Below are positions 46,801-54,690 of a stretch of DNA of 64,000 nucleotides, one piece after another (the first letter of the stretch is position 1; each line of letters opens with the position of its first letter). The translations under genes were made by a program, and so were the position numbers. A model generated the notes under the pieces. That model did not search any database and was not told where the DNA came from. It worked only from the letters and a program-made list of their open reading frames with translations. This stretch comes from BA4 sp044376575 (GTDB lineage Bacteria; Bacteroidota; Bacteroidia; CAIKAF01): contig JBILKR010000003.1 in NCBI GenBank assembly GCA_044376575.1, positions 67,205 through 131,204 on the forward strand, read 5' to 3'.

Positions 46801-48737
46801 TTAACTTATCGAATGCCAACTTGTGTACTTCATCAACTAATATTTCAGTTGTGGTGAATGCGTTACCAATTGGAACTGTTGGCAGTAACACGCCTGTATG
46901 CACCGGTCAGCCCATAAATTTAACAGCCTCAGGCGGAACATTATATTCATGGACTGGGCCGAATGGATTTACGTCAAACAATCAAAATCCTATCATCAAT
47001 AATACTTCTGTAAATTCTTCAGGGGTATATACTGTAACCATCACTAATGCCAACAACTGTACTGCAAGCTTTACTACATCCGTTACTGTTCATCCATTGC
47101 CTGTGCCTGTTACAGGATCAAATTCACCTTTTTGTGCCGGTACGGATTTGCAATTAAATGCAGCAGGTGGTGTTTCTTATCAGTGGAGTGGTCCTTCTTC
47201 TTTTAGTTCTACACTACCTAATCCTATTGTCACAAATGCTCAGCCTGCCAATGCCGGATTATATACTGTTACAGTAACTGATGCAAATACATGTACATCA
47301 ACGTCTGTGGTTTCAGTGGTGATTTATGCACTTCCTGTTATTACAGCAACTAATAATGGTCCACTATGTCCCGGAAATACTTTAACACTTTCTTCTACTT
47401 CAGGTGCATCATATTCGTGGACAGGTCCAAACGGATTTTCTTCAACAGTTCAAAATCCATTTATTTTAAATGTTGCTCAGGCTGATTCAGGAATTTATAC
47501 TGTTATTGTTACTGATGTGAATTCGTGTACATCATCTGCCAGTACACAGTTATTTGTTACGCTAACGCTGCCTCTCACTGCTATTGCCAATTCACCATTG
47601 TGTGAGGGTGATGATCTGCAACTTTTTGCTACAAACGGAACTACATTTTCTTGGACAGGTCCAAACGGTTACACAAGCGTATTACAAAATCCGGTAATCA
47701 ATAATGTTACACCCGCAGCTTCGGGTACCTATTCCTTAACGGCAACAAATGTTCAGGGATGTTCGGGATCAGCCACTGTAGATGTAATTGTAGCACCAGC
47801 CCCACTCATAACATTAGGCAATGACACGACGGTTTGTGGAATTAATTCTTATACTTTAAATCCGGGTAACAGCGCAGGAAACCATACTTATGTTTGGAAT
47901 AACGGTTCAACCAATCAAACACTGGATGTTACCGCAACAGGCACTTATACAGTGACTGTTACTTCAAATGGATGTTCAACCTCGCAGAATATACAGATTA
48001 CTTTTGAAACGTTACCTGTAGTTAATTTGGGACAAGATATGTACATCTGTTCCGAAGGCTCTGTGTTATTAAATGCCACGAATGTTAATGCAACTTATCA
48101 ATGGAATACTGGATCAACAACACCAACTATTATCGCTGTATCACCGGGTACTTATACAGTTACTGTTACAAAATGTAACACTTCTGTTACTGATCAGATT
48201 CAGATTCTATTGGATACTTTTTCAGTAATAGTATCAGGTGTTCAAACACCGGAGTGTAACTCACAAAATGGATCTATCACAGTTGATGTTACCGGAGGTA
48301 TTGGATCCATTCAATATGAATGGCCTCAAATTCCGGGAAATAACCTACCAACGGCAAATAATCTTACCAATGGAACTTATCAGGTGATTGTTACAGACGG
48401 GCTGAATTGTACAGCGCAGGTTTTTTATACACTGGTTTGTAATTCAACTGATGTAAGTGTACCACAATTTCTTTCGCCCAATGGTGATGGAAGAAATGAT
48501 ATTTGGGTAATAGATGAATTACTTGAAAGATTTCCGGACAATACAGTGGTCATATACAATCGATGGGGAACTGAAGTTTATAAAGCTTCTCCATACATGA
48601 ACGACTGGAATGGAAAACCAAATGTTTCTTATTCTTTAGGTACAGATCGATTACCTTCCGGCACTTATTTTTATATTCTTGATTTGTATGGTACCGGTGC
48701 TAAAATAAAATCAGGATACATTGAAATAGATCCTTGA
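43860..48737 (+). CDS. Giant T9SS type B surface protein with nine Ig-like repeats
   Basis: Surface protein of 1625 residues. A signal peptide (to ~20) is followed by a propeller-like domain of DGGYLISG / GGTGNERATSIITTSDGGY repeats (~25-430). Two Ig-like modules come next, and then nine ~78-residue repeats (about residues 611-1315), most with the pattern SNSPVCVGQ, WxGPNGF, NAGTYTVTVTDANNCSS, VTVNPLP. Two further Ig-like modules and a SprB-type repeat (TGGIGSIQYEWPQ) precede the type B sorting domain (SPNGDGRNDIWV ... YNRWGTEVYKAS). Adhesion or gliding is likely. No SprF partner is adjacent. Confidence 0.9.
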   Translation: MMKKYIFFHILLFAAFHTNAQLIFQKNYGGPNDDIGTTLFAENNHTFFVTANTLTYGAGGGAEDVMYFKTDAAGYMLAPKTHGTNAIRERARSIFKTTDGGYLISGDRKVTALFDDMFVHKLDANGNPQTLWHYGNFGDDECLSGMQVPSTNLYIIFGFSGEYGSAGTLGTPNMCYKLLNNDGSNNASRYLCGAGIEFGYDGVHTGTNVYVAGTTNSIGAGNYDGLVAQYSLFNFLNWYRAVGGTGIEEFLSIENTPVPGGVICAGYTTSFAATGEDIFVVKMDGTGGITWSRRIGGTGNERATSIITTSDGGYLISGYTSSAGAGGEDAFLIKLNSTGTVQWARTYGGAGNERFANVVTRPSSLGYAAIGETTSFTNGGKDIYMVATNLTGTSGCNEATWNITSIAVTPTITITGLQNHTTGHDTPTATFTSTSPAVPQTCRCTGLSPNLEIQGPTQVCKNQTGVQFYINSVKGVSSYIWSASNATFTTNPGDTSVTVSFNTNNAQLIVRTNLANCSDFAIDTIDIVVDQLTATTSGSTSICLNQSTNLSCSAINPVNGVTSYLWSNGMNTQTISVTPPLGNNVFTVTITDGLGCTATSTATVLVNPLPVATASSNTPVCIGQNIVLTSSGGNNYSWSGPLSFSSTNASPIIPNTQLTNAGTYTVIVTDANNCSATATTTVTVNPLPVPVVSSNSPVCVGQSIQLNGAGGVSLIWTGPNGYNSNQANSTIPNAQLSNAGNYSVVVTDANNCSSTAVVTVTVNPLPVPVVGSNSPVCVGQNINLNASGGITYSWAGPNAFVSGIFNPSIPNAQLINSGTYTVTVTDANTCSSNSTVTVVVNPLPIPSAINSGPVCVGQPLTLNGSGGTGYAWSGPLSFTSTNATPTIPNMQLANAGIYTVTVTDANNCSSSTTTSVIVNPLPVPLVSSNSPICLGQTIQLNASGAGAGGLYTWVGPNGFSSNTQNPSIPNALNANAGTYTVNLSNANLCTSSTNISVVVNALPIGTVGSNTPVCTGQPINLTASGGTLYSWTGPNGFTSNNQNPIINNTSVNSSGVYTVTITNANNCTASFTTSVTVHPLPVPVTGSNSPFCAGTDLQLNAAGGVSYQWSGPSSFSSTLPNPIVTNAQPANAGLYTVTVTDANTCTSTSVVSVVIYALPVITATNNGPLCPGNTLTLSSTSGASYSWTGPNGFSSTVQNPFILNVAQADSGIYTVIVTDVNSCTSSASTQLFVTLTLPLTAIANSPLCEGDDLQLFATNGTTFSWTGPNGYTSVLQNPVINNVTPAASGTYSLTATNVQGCSGSATVDVIVAPAPLITLGNDTTVCGINSYTLNPGNSAGNHTYVWNNGSTNQTLDVTATGTYTVTVTSNGCSTSQNIQITFETLPVVNLGQDMYICSEGSVLLNATNVNATYQWNTGSTTPTIIAVSPGTYTVTVTKCNTSVTDQIQILLDTFSVIVSGVQTPECNSQNGSITVDVTGGIGSIQYEWPQIPGNNLPTANNLTNGTYQVIVTDGLNCTAQVFYTLVCNSTDVSVPQFLSPNGDGRNDIWVIDELLERFPDNTVVIYNRWGTEVYKASPYMNDWNGKPNVSYSLGTDRLPSGTYFYILDLYGTGAKIKSGYIEIDP
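45690..47804 (+). repeat. Nine tandem ~235-bp coding repeats (Ig-like modules)
   Basis: Each unit encodes about 78 residues starting near SNSPVCVGQ and ending in a VNPLP linker. The units are clearly related in DNA but not identical; units 2 and 3 are closest (PVPVV(S/G)SNSPVCVGQ). Copies 5 and 6 use VNALP and VHPLP linkers, copy 8 ends LTLP, copy 9 ends VAPAP. The region is a likely place for recombination-driven copy number change. Confidence 0.85.
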
Positions 48738-48792
48738 TGAAATTATTCTCTTATCTTGTTAAGGTTTTCCGATTTAAGGAAACACAATTATC

Positions 48793-49566
48793 ATGGTAAG
48801 CAAAAGAATTTTTTATTCCCTTTTTTTTACGATTTTATTGGTATTACTCGTTACCATCGGAATTTTATTAAGTGTAAAAAATAAAGCTGAAAAAAGGCTT
48901 GAACTTGCTTCCGGATTTTTGCGTGAATTAGGTTTGCAATACATAGATTATGTTGTGCACGTTGACCAGGAGATTCCATTAAAAACAGAAGTATTTATAA
49001 GCAGAACCATTCCTGTAAATATTGATATGAACATCACAGATTCAGTTCAGATCAAAGCAAATATTCCTGTTCGAGACAGTATTATCGTTCCGATTCAATT
49101 ACAGTTAAATGAATTGCTGGATATGGATACTTCCATACAAATCACTCAACAGGTAATGGTAATGCTCGAAGCAGAAATTCCGATAGATCAGAAGTTCACA
49201 ACCAAGCCGTTTGGCGATGCATTGGCGTTGGATATTCCCATCGAAGCTGAATTAAAACTGGATCAACCGGTTTATATTTCATTCCCGCAAGCTATGCCAG
49301 TTAAAAGTCAGATCCCTGTAAAGTTTGCTATTAAACAGAACATGCCTACACTTATTCAGATGAATGTTCCAATGAATCAGAAAATTCCTTTAACACTTTC
49401 ATTGAGAGGCCAGCGGGCATTTGTGTCTTTTACTTCATCCATGCCGATTGAAGGATTAATTCCTATTGTGATGGATATTCCGGTAAAGATACCGATGAAA
49501 GAAACACCTATTAAATCATATCTTGATAAAGTAGCAGATCAGTTGGATGATATGCTGGCTTTTTGA
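48793..49566 (+). CDS. Membrane-anchored protein with repeated [IVM]P[IVLM] motifs, function unknown
   Basis: The 257-residue protein has a basic N-terminus and one hydrophobic helix (~7-29, FYSLFFTILLVLLVTIGILL) that probably anchors it, with the rest outside the cytoplasm. From ~55 onward the sequence repeats short strands ending in EIPL, TIPV, NIPV, DIPI, MPVK, IPVK, VPMN, IPLT, MPIE, IPIV, IPVK, IPMK: about 15 copies of hydrophobic-Pro-hydrophobic, often near every 10-20 residues. The C-terminus is a short helix. I do not recognise the family. It lies 55 bp after the giant surface protein and abuts the convergent DUF2141 gene. Confidence 0.75.
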   Translation: MVSKRIFYSLFFTILLVLLVTIGILLSVKNKAEKRLELASGFLRELGLQYIDYVVHVDQEIPLKTEVFISRTIPVNIDMNITDSVQIKANIPVRDSIIVPIQLQLNELLDMDTSIQITQQVMVMLEAEIPIDQKFTTKPFGDALALDIPIEAELKLDQPVYISFPQAMPVKSQIPVKFAIKQNMPTLIQMNVPMNQKIPLTLSLRGQRAFVSFTSSMPIEGLIPIVMDIPVKIPMKETPIKSYLDKVADQLDDMLAF

Positions 49567-49980
49567 TTATTTGAGATTGATTGTGATGGATTTATTTTCA
49601 GTAATATTTACCAAACAATCTTCATAATCAGGCGGTCCGAAACTACCCATCGCGTCGTTTGAAAAACCATACTTTTCTGTAGGTATTCCCAAAAAGTTTT
49701 TATCCAGTTTACCGTTTTCATTGGCATCATGGTAAATGGCTATGGCATATTTTCCTGGAGGAAGATCGGCAACAACTACTGTCATATTACCTTCATTAGC
49801 TTTGATGGTAATGTTTCTGTATGTTTTTGATTCGTCCCTAAAACCTTCTTTTTTTGAGTAAATACCTACAAGTAATTTCCCTTTTGATGAGGGAAGTTTT
49901 TTTACATTAATGGTAAGGGTAGGAGGGAAGAGGGTTGAGAAAAAACTCAACCCTGCGAATATATATGCTGTAATCATCAT
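49567..49980 (-). CDS. DUF2141 domain secreted protein
   Basis: The 137-residue protein has a signal-like N-terminus (MITAYIFAGLSFFSTLF) and a DUF2141 domain (~25-137): LTINVKKLPSSKGKLLVGIYSKKEGF, VADLPPGKYAIAIYHDANENGKLD (a classic segment) and GFSNDAMGSFGPPDYED. Function of the family is unknown. It lies 9 bp after the acyl-CoA ligase gene on the same strand and its stop codon abuts that of the + strand gene. Confidence 0.9.
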   Translation of the reverse strand: MMITAYIFAGLSFFSTLFPPTLTINVKKLPSSKGKLLVGIYSKKEGFRDESKTYRNITIKANEGNMTVVVADLPPGKYAIAIYHDANENGKLDKNFLGIPTEKYGFSNDAMGSFGPPDYEDCLVNITENKSITINLK

Positions 49981-49989
49981 TTTCTGAAA

Positions 49990-51753
49990 TTAGCCTTTAT
50001 AAATTTTTTCCACCAGTGCGGAATATTTTTGCATGATAGGCTTTCTTTTCAGTTTTAAAGTAGGCGTCATTTCTCCACCATCGATGGTCCATTCACCGGG
50101 AATTAATTCAAATTTCTTGATGGTTTCCCAGTCGCCAAATCCTTTGTTATAATGATTGACCTCTTCTTCATATAAATGAAGTATGTCTTTGTTCTGTATG
50201 ATATTTTCCCGATCTGTAAATTGTATTCCATTTTTAGAACACCATGTTTTTAAATATTCCCAGGCAGGAACAATTAAAGCAGCTGCATGTTTTTCATTCT
50301 CTCCAATCACCATAATTTGCTCAATGAATGGGGATTCTTTGAATTTATTTTCCATCGGTTGCGGTGCGATGTACTTTCCACCGGATGTTTTAAACACTTC
50401 TTTTTTACGATCAGTAATTCGTAAAAACTTGCCCTCGATTACTCCTACATCACCCGTGTGGAACCAACCCTCACTATCAATGGCTTCACGTGTTGCATCC
50501 GGTAAGTTATAATATCCCATCATCACGTTGGGTCCTTTACATAGAATTTCTCCATCTTCAGCAAGTTTAATCTGCACATCATCGATAGTTACACCCACTG
50601 AGCCAAACATTCGGTTTTCATGTTCAACATGATTTACGGTAATCACAGGAGAGGTTTCAGTTAAACCATATCCTTCCAGTACATTAATTCCTGCTGCTGT
50701 AAAAATTCTGGCAAGACGTGGTTGCAGTGCTGCAGCCCCCGAAACGATAACTCCAACATTTCCACCCAATGCTTCTCTCCATTTGCTGAATATTAATTTA
50801 TCTGCCAGTTTCAATTGCTGATGATACCACCATCCGTTTTTCTCATTTAATTCATAACGTAACCCCAAATCAACTGCCCAGAAAAATAATTTTTTCTTAA
50901 CGCCGGTAAGATCATGTCCCTTTGCAATAATTTTATCGTAAACTTTTTCCAGTAATCTTGGAACCGTTGAAAATGCAAATGGCTTCACTTCTTTTAAATT
51001 ATCACCAATGGTTTCCATACTTTCTGCATAATAAATGGTAGCACCCACATAGTGATAGAGGTAACATATCATTCGTTCAAAAATATGGCAAAGCGGAAGG
51101 AAACTTAATACTTTATGCTGGTCTGTTACCGGACAAACTTTTTGTGCCGCCCTTACATTGCTTAAAATATTATTGTGAGAAAGCATTACACCTTTAGGTG
51201 TTCCTGTGGTTCCGGAAGTGTAAATTAATGTCATTAAATCACTCGGCTTTACTGCATCCTTCATAGATTTTAATTTATCAGGAGCCGGATTTGATCTTCC
51301 GTTTTCAGCCAGTTCTCTCCATAATGGTAATCCTGGAATATGATCGAAACTATATATTTTTTGTAACGAAGGAACCTGATCTTTGATGGCTGCAACCTTA
51401 CGATAAATTTCTTCGTTCTCAACAAAAATTATTTTTACCTGAGCATCATTTAATATGTGCTTATAATCTGCTTCACCAATTGTTGGATACATCGGAACGG
51501 TAACAGCACCAAGCTGACTTGCACCAAAATCTGCAAAATTCCATTCAGGGCGATTGAATGAAATAATAGCAACTTTATCATCTTTTCCAATGCCTAATTG
51601 CATCAAACCATAGCTAATATTATTTACGTTTTCGGCATATTGATCAGTACTGAATTCTTCCCATTTACCTGTTCTTTTACCTGCTATACCAACAGGACGA
51701 TTATGTGTTTGATGTAAATTATCTAATAAGTCAAAATTTCTGGTAATATTCAT
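49990..51753 (-). CDS. Long-chain fatty acid--CoA ligase
   Basis: The 587-residue AMP-binding enzyme activates fatty acids as acyl-CoA. The phosphate-loop LIYTSGTTGTPKGVMLSHNN lies near 175-195. YGLTETSPVITVN and the hinge GWFHTGDVGVIEGKFLRITDRKKEVFKTSGGKYIAPQPMENKFKESPFI are characteristic of FadD/ACSL-type enzymes. It is longer than simple acyl-AMP ligases, as expected for long-chain members. The DUF2141 gene follows 9 bp later on the same strand. Substrate chain length is inferred from family. Confidence 0.92.
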   Translation of the reverse strand: MNITRNFDLLDNLHQTHNRPVGIAGKRTGKWEEFSTDQYAENVNNISYGLMQLGIGKDDKVAIISFNRPEWNFADFGASQLGAVTVPMYPTIGEADYKHILNDAQVKIIFVENEEIYRKVAAIKDQVPSLQKIYSFDHIPGLPLWRELAENGRSNPAPDKLKSMKDAVKPSDLMTLIYTSGTTGTPKGVMLSHNNILSNVRAAQKVCPVTDQHKVLSFLPLCHIFERMICYLYHYVGATIYYAESMETIGDNLKEVKPFAFSTVPRLLEKVYDKIIAKGHDLTGVKKKLFFWAVDLGLRYELNEKNGWWYHQQLKLADKLIFSKWREALGGNVGVIVSGAAALQPRLARIFTAAGINVLEGYGLTETSPVITVNHVEHENRMFGSVGVTIDDVQIKLAEDGEILCKGPNVMMGYYNLPDATREAIDSEGWFHTGDVGVIEGKFLRITDRKKEVFKTSGGKYIAPQPMENKFKESPFIEQIMVIGENEKHAAALIVPAWEYLKTWCSKNGIQFTDRENIIQNKDILHLYEEEVNHYNKGFGDWETIKKFELIPGEWTIDGGEMTPTLKLKRKPIMQKYSALVEKIYKG

Positions 51754-51823
51754 ACGAGTTATATTTATAGTTTAACATTGAATCTTAATTACTTGTTCAA
51801 CCCTACCAAAATAATTATTTTAT

Positions 51824-53320
51824 TTGATATTTGGTAATACTTTGTACTCCAAATATAAATTCTTGAAAATCTACTTTAAAAAATATAATTTCCATACTGT
51901 CATATCTTTTATGATTCTGCTATCTGTAGCATTGATCTACCTTGTTTGGGGCGATTATTCTCGGCACGAATGGGGTGATGATTTTGCACAGTATATACAT
52001 CAGTCCTTACTTATCTTACAAGGCAAATCTTCGCTTGATACCGGATATATTTATAAAACTTATGCATCTGGCCTTGGTCCGCCGGCTTATCCTTGCGGGT
52101 TCCCGATTTTGTTAACTCCGGTGGTAGCAATGTTTGGAATTCAACCGGCTCCGTTGATATGGTATATAAATGGGATGAGTGTAGCGGCTATGTTTCTTAC
52201 ATTTTTGTGGTTTCGAAAACAGAAATTTTCTTCAATCATTGCTCTTTTAGGTGTTCTACTCATCTGGGGTAACCGGCACATGATTTTTTTAAAAACAGAA
52301 ATTGGCTCAGATATCCCCTTTTTTCTTTTTCTAATGGTATTATTTATTCTTGTTGAATGGAAGTCATCTCCGTCAAAGTACTTTTTACTTTTTGTTACAT
52401 TATTATTTGCGATGTTGATTCGATCGACAGGAATAGTTCTCCTTTTTTCTGTTTTTGTTTATGAACTGTATCAATTGTACAGACTTAAATCCGGATTTTC
52501 AATTGCCAAATTAATTCATTTTATAATTTTTCCAATTGTGGTTATTTCTACTGTCATACTGGAAAATTATTTTACAGGACAATCTTCTTCCGGGGGTTAT
52601 CTGGAAAATTTATTCCGACAGGATATTTTGATAATTGTTCAGCGAAACATAACATCTTATTTCGATTGGTGCAGTGATTTGTTTTTTGAGAATGGGAAAG
52701 TTTTATCCTGTATAGTTTTTCTGATGATATTTTTTGGTTTTATATTGACAATCTTTCATGCTGTTTCATTTCACCATATCTTTTTTATCAGTTATCTTTT
52801 TTTATTAATGATATGGCCGCATGTTTCATTCCGGTTTATCATTCCAATTTTTCCTTTGTTAGTTTTTTATATTTTTTCATTCATCAGGATAAGTATTGAA
52901 AAACTTTCATTTCATCGATATTATGTATGGATGGTTATTTTACTTTTTTCTTTTTCAAGTTTGTTTAGCCATTATCGTTTTCTGAAAAAAGGTTTTGTTC
53001 CTGTATTCGACGGCCCGTATGATTACTCTTTTCGTTCTGCCGCAAATTATATTTCCAGGCAGACATCTGTTGATGCCACCATTGTTTTCAGAAAACCCAG
53101 GGCGTTGGCTTTATTTACAAAACGGAAATCATTTGTATTCCCTCAGTTAAATGATAAAAATTTATTGCTGAAAGAAATGCAAAAAGAAAATGCACAATAT
53201 ATTTTGATAGATAAAACGGAGCAGCCTTATCAGGAACAAAAATTAATTCTCGCTAGTGATACAACTATCACATTAAAAGAATGGGAAAACGAAAGGTTTG
53301 AATTGTATCGGTTAAAATAA
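51824..53320 (+). CDS. Membrane glycosyltransferase, GT39-like
   Basis: The 498-residue protein has about 10-12 hydrophobic segments. WGDDFAQYIHQSLLIL near ~50-65 fits the first extracytoplasmic loop of ArnT/PMT enzymes, with paired acidic residues. A soluble ~100-residue C-terminus follows. No ATG lies near the left end: the frame opens with TTG at 51824, and the first ATG is at 51911 (SFMILLSVALIYL). The true start is therefore uncertain; the charged N-terminus before a helix favours the longer form. The acceptor sugar is unknown. A terminator follows. Confidence 0.78.
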   Translation: MIFGNTLYSKYKFLKIYFKKYNFHTVISFMILLSVALIYLVWGDYSRHEWGDDFAQYIHQSLLILQGKSSLDTGYIYKTYASGLGPPAYPCGFPILLTPVVAMFGIQPAPLIWYINGMSVAAMFLTFLWFRKQKFSSIIALLGVLLIWGNRHMIFLKTEIGSDIPFFLFLMVLFILVEWKSSPSKYFLLFVTLLFAMLIRSTGIVLLFSVFVYELYQLYRLKSGFSIAKLIHFIIFPIVVISTVILENYFTGQSSSGGYLENLFRQDILIIVQRNITSYFDWCSDLFFENGKVLSCIVFLMIFFGFILTIFHAVSFHHIFFISYLFLLMIWPHVSFRFIIPIFPLLVFYIFSFIRISIEKLSFHRYYVWMVILLFSFSSLFSHYRFLKKGFVPVFDGPYDYSFRSAANYISRQTSVDATIVFRKPRALALFTKRKSFVFPQLNDKNLLLKEMQKENAQYILIDKTEQPYQEQKLILASDTTITLKEWENERFELYRLK

Positions 53321-53346
53321 AAAAAGGGACTGAGAAGTCCCTTTTA
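53320..53346. terminator. Bidirectional terminator between GT39-like gene and porV
   Basis: A 10-bp stem (AAAAGGGACT with AGTCCCTTTT) and a GAGA loop sit right after the + strand stop and 19 bp before the porV stop on the minus strand. A-run and T-run flanks make it usable in both directions. Confidence 0.88.
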
Positions 53347-53364
53347 CAATTAATATTTAAAATA

Positions 53365-54615
53365 TTATTTCTTTTTATTTCCTCCACCGAAAGATTTGTT
53401 TTTAAACGAATCAAAATTAAAGGAAAGAGTAAAACGTACAGTATGTTCAAGTGGGTTACGCTGAACTGTGGGAATAAGGTATGAAAAATCAAGTCCAAAT
53501 ATTTTGTAGCGAACACCGGCACCCATGGTAAAATACTGACGATTACCACTAACACGTGGTTCATAGAAAAATCCTGCACCTGCACGGAATAAATTGTTAT
53601 ACCAGTATTCTACACCTGTGGACAAGGTGAATTCTTCCATCTCACCGGCAAATCCTGAAGGAGAATCTCCGAATGATGTAAACATACCTGAAATTACGTT
53701 TCTGTCAGGATCCATACCAGCAACGAGAATGGGTTTGCCATTATCATATTGTATATTACCTAATGAATCTTTTTGATAAATGGGTACTGATGGAACCAGT
53801 AATTTTGATAATTCAACAGATAAAGTCAACTTATTATAATCATCAATTTCAATGGTATTACTTGTTCCCAATCGTAAATTGATTGGAATAAAATCACCTT
53901 CAGCCTGTGCATCAGAATATTTAATTTTATTCCCAATATTGGTAATCGAAACTCCGAATCTCCAGGTTATAGGTTTACCGAATAGTTTTTTATCTCCGTT
54001 CTGATAAAAGAATCCTACATCACCGGAGCCTGCAAGACCTGCGTTTGTAGCCTGTCCTTGTACATTCTGACCTAAGGTCAGGTTTGAATAAATAAAACGG
54101 AATGCAACTCCACCGCTCCAGTATTCACTCAGTTTTAATGAAGCACCGGCATCAATTGAAAATTCATTGGGATTGTAATTACCGATAGTATTCCCATTGA
54201 TGTCAGTAAAAGTTATATCTCCCAGTGAAAAATATCTAACTGATCCACCAATAGTTGTTCTGTTTCCGATTTTCTTGTAAAATCCAAGATACGCAAGATT
54301 AATATCCGGCACGAGCTGTCTCAACCATGGAGTGTATGAAACAGTTATGCTCATGTCTTTTGGTGCCATTGCCAGCTTACCTACGTTCCAGTGCATCGAG
54401 TTGGCATCCGCCTCTGTGGCTACACCTTGGTCGCCAATACCACCTGCTTTTGCATCAGGAGATATCATTAAAAAGGGAACAGAAGTAGTAATGGTTCTGC
54501 TGCCCGTATTAGATAGCTGCTCTTCAGTTGGCTGCGTTTGTGCTTTTGCCAACGAATGAAACATTAATCCGGCAACAGTTAAAAAGATCGTTGTATTATA
54601 TTTATTCGAAAACAT
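53365..54615 (-). CDS. porV: T9SS shuttle and outer membrane protein PorV (LptO)
   Basis: The 416-residue FadL-like barrel has a signal peptide (MFSNKYNTTIFLTVAGLMFHSLAKAQ). ITTSVPFLMISPDAKAGGIGDQGVATEAD (~48-77) is the PorV signature. It takes cargo from the translocon to the PorU sortase. It follows porU (stop at 54691) on the same strand. A TATATTTG -7 box (54633-54640) lies between them, so the start is placed at the ATG at 54615; ATG 54624 (MRNMFS) is possible but would leave little leader. The open frame to 54687 overlaps the porU gap and is rejected. Confidence 0.93.
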   Translation of the reverse strand: MFSNKYNTTIFLTVAGLMFHSLAKAQTQPTEEQLSNTGSRTITTSVPFLMISPDAKAGGIGDQGVATEADANSMHWNVGKLAMAPKDMSITVSYTPWLRQLVPDINLAYLGFYKKIGNRTTIGGSVRYFSLGDITFTDINGNTIGNYNPNEFSIDAGASLKLSEYWSGGVAFRFIYSNLTLGQNVQGQATNAGLAGSGDVGFFYQNGDKKLFGKPITWRFGVSITNIGNKIKYSDAQAEGDFIPINLRLGTSNTIEIDDYNKLTLSVELSKLLVPSVPIYQKDSLGNIQYDNGKPILVAGMDPDRNVISGMFTSFGDSPSGFAGEMEEFTLSTGVEYWYNNLFRAGAGFFYEPRVSGNRQYFTMGAGVRYKIFGLDFSYLIPTVQRNPLEHTVRFTLSFNFDSFKNKSFGGGNKKK

Positions 54616-54632
54616 ATTTCTCATTCGTAAGG

Positions 54633-54640
54633 CAAATATA
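54633..54640 (-). promoter_or_regulatory. -7 element of porV
   Basis: TATATTTG on the minus strand matches the phylum's -7 box. It ends 17 bp before the ATG at 54615. The -33 region has no clear TTTG. The position suggests porV can be transcribed from its own promoter as well as from porU. Confidence 0.5.
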
Positions 54641-54690
54641 TCAATCCGTTGCATACTATCCCACATATTTTGGCTTGAATTTATCATTTA

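Noticed and set aside
45690..47804. Regularly spaced repeats as a CRISPR array
   Set aside because: The period is ~235 bp, in frame, coding, and has no short identical repeat with unique spacers.
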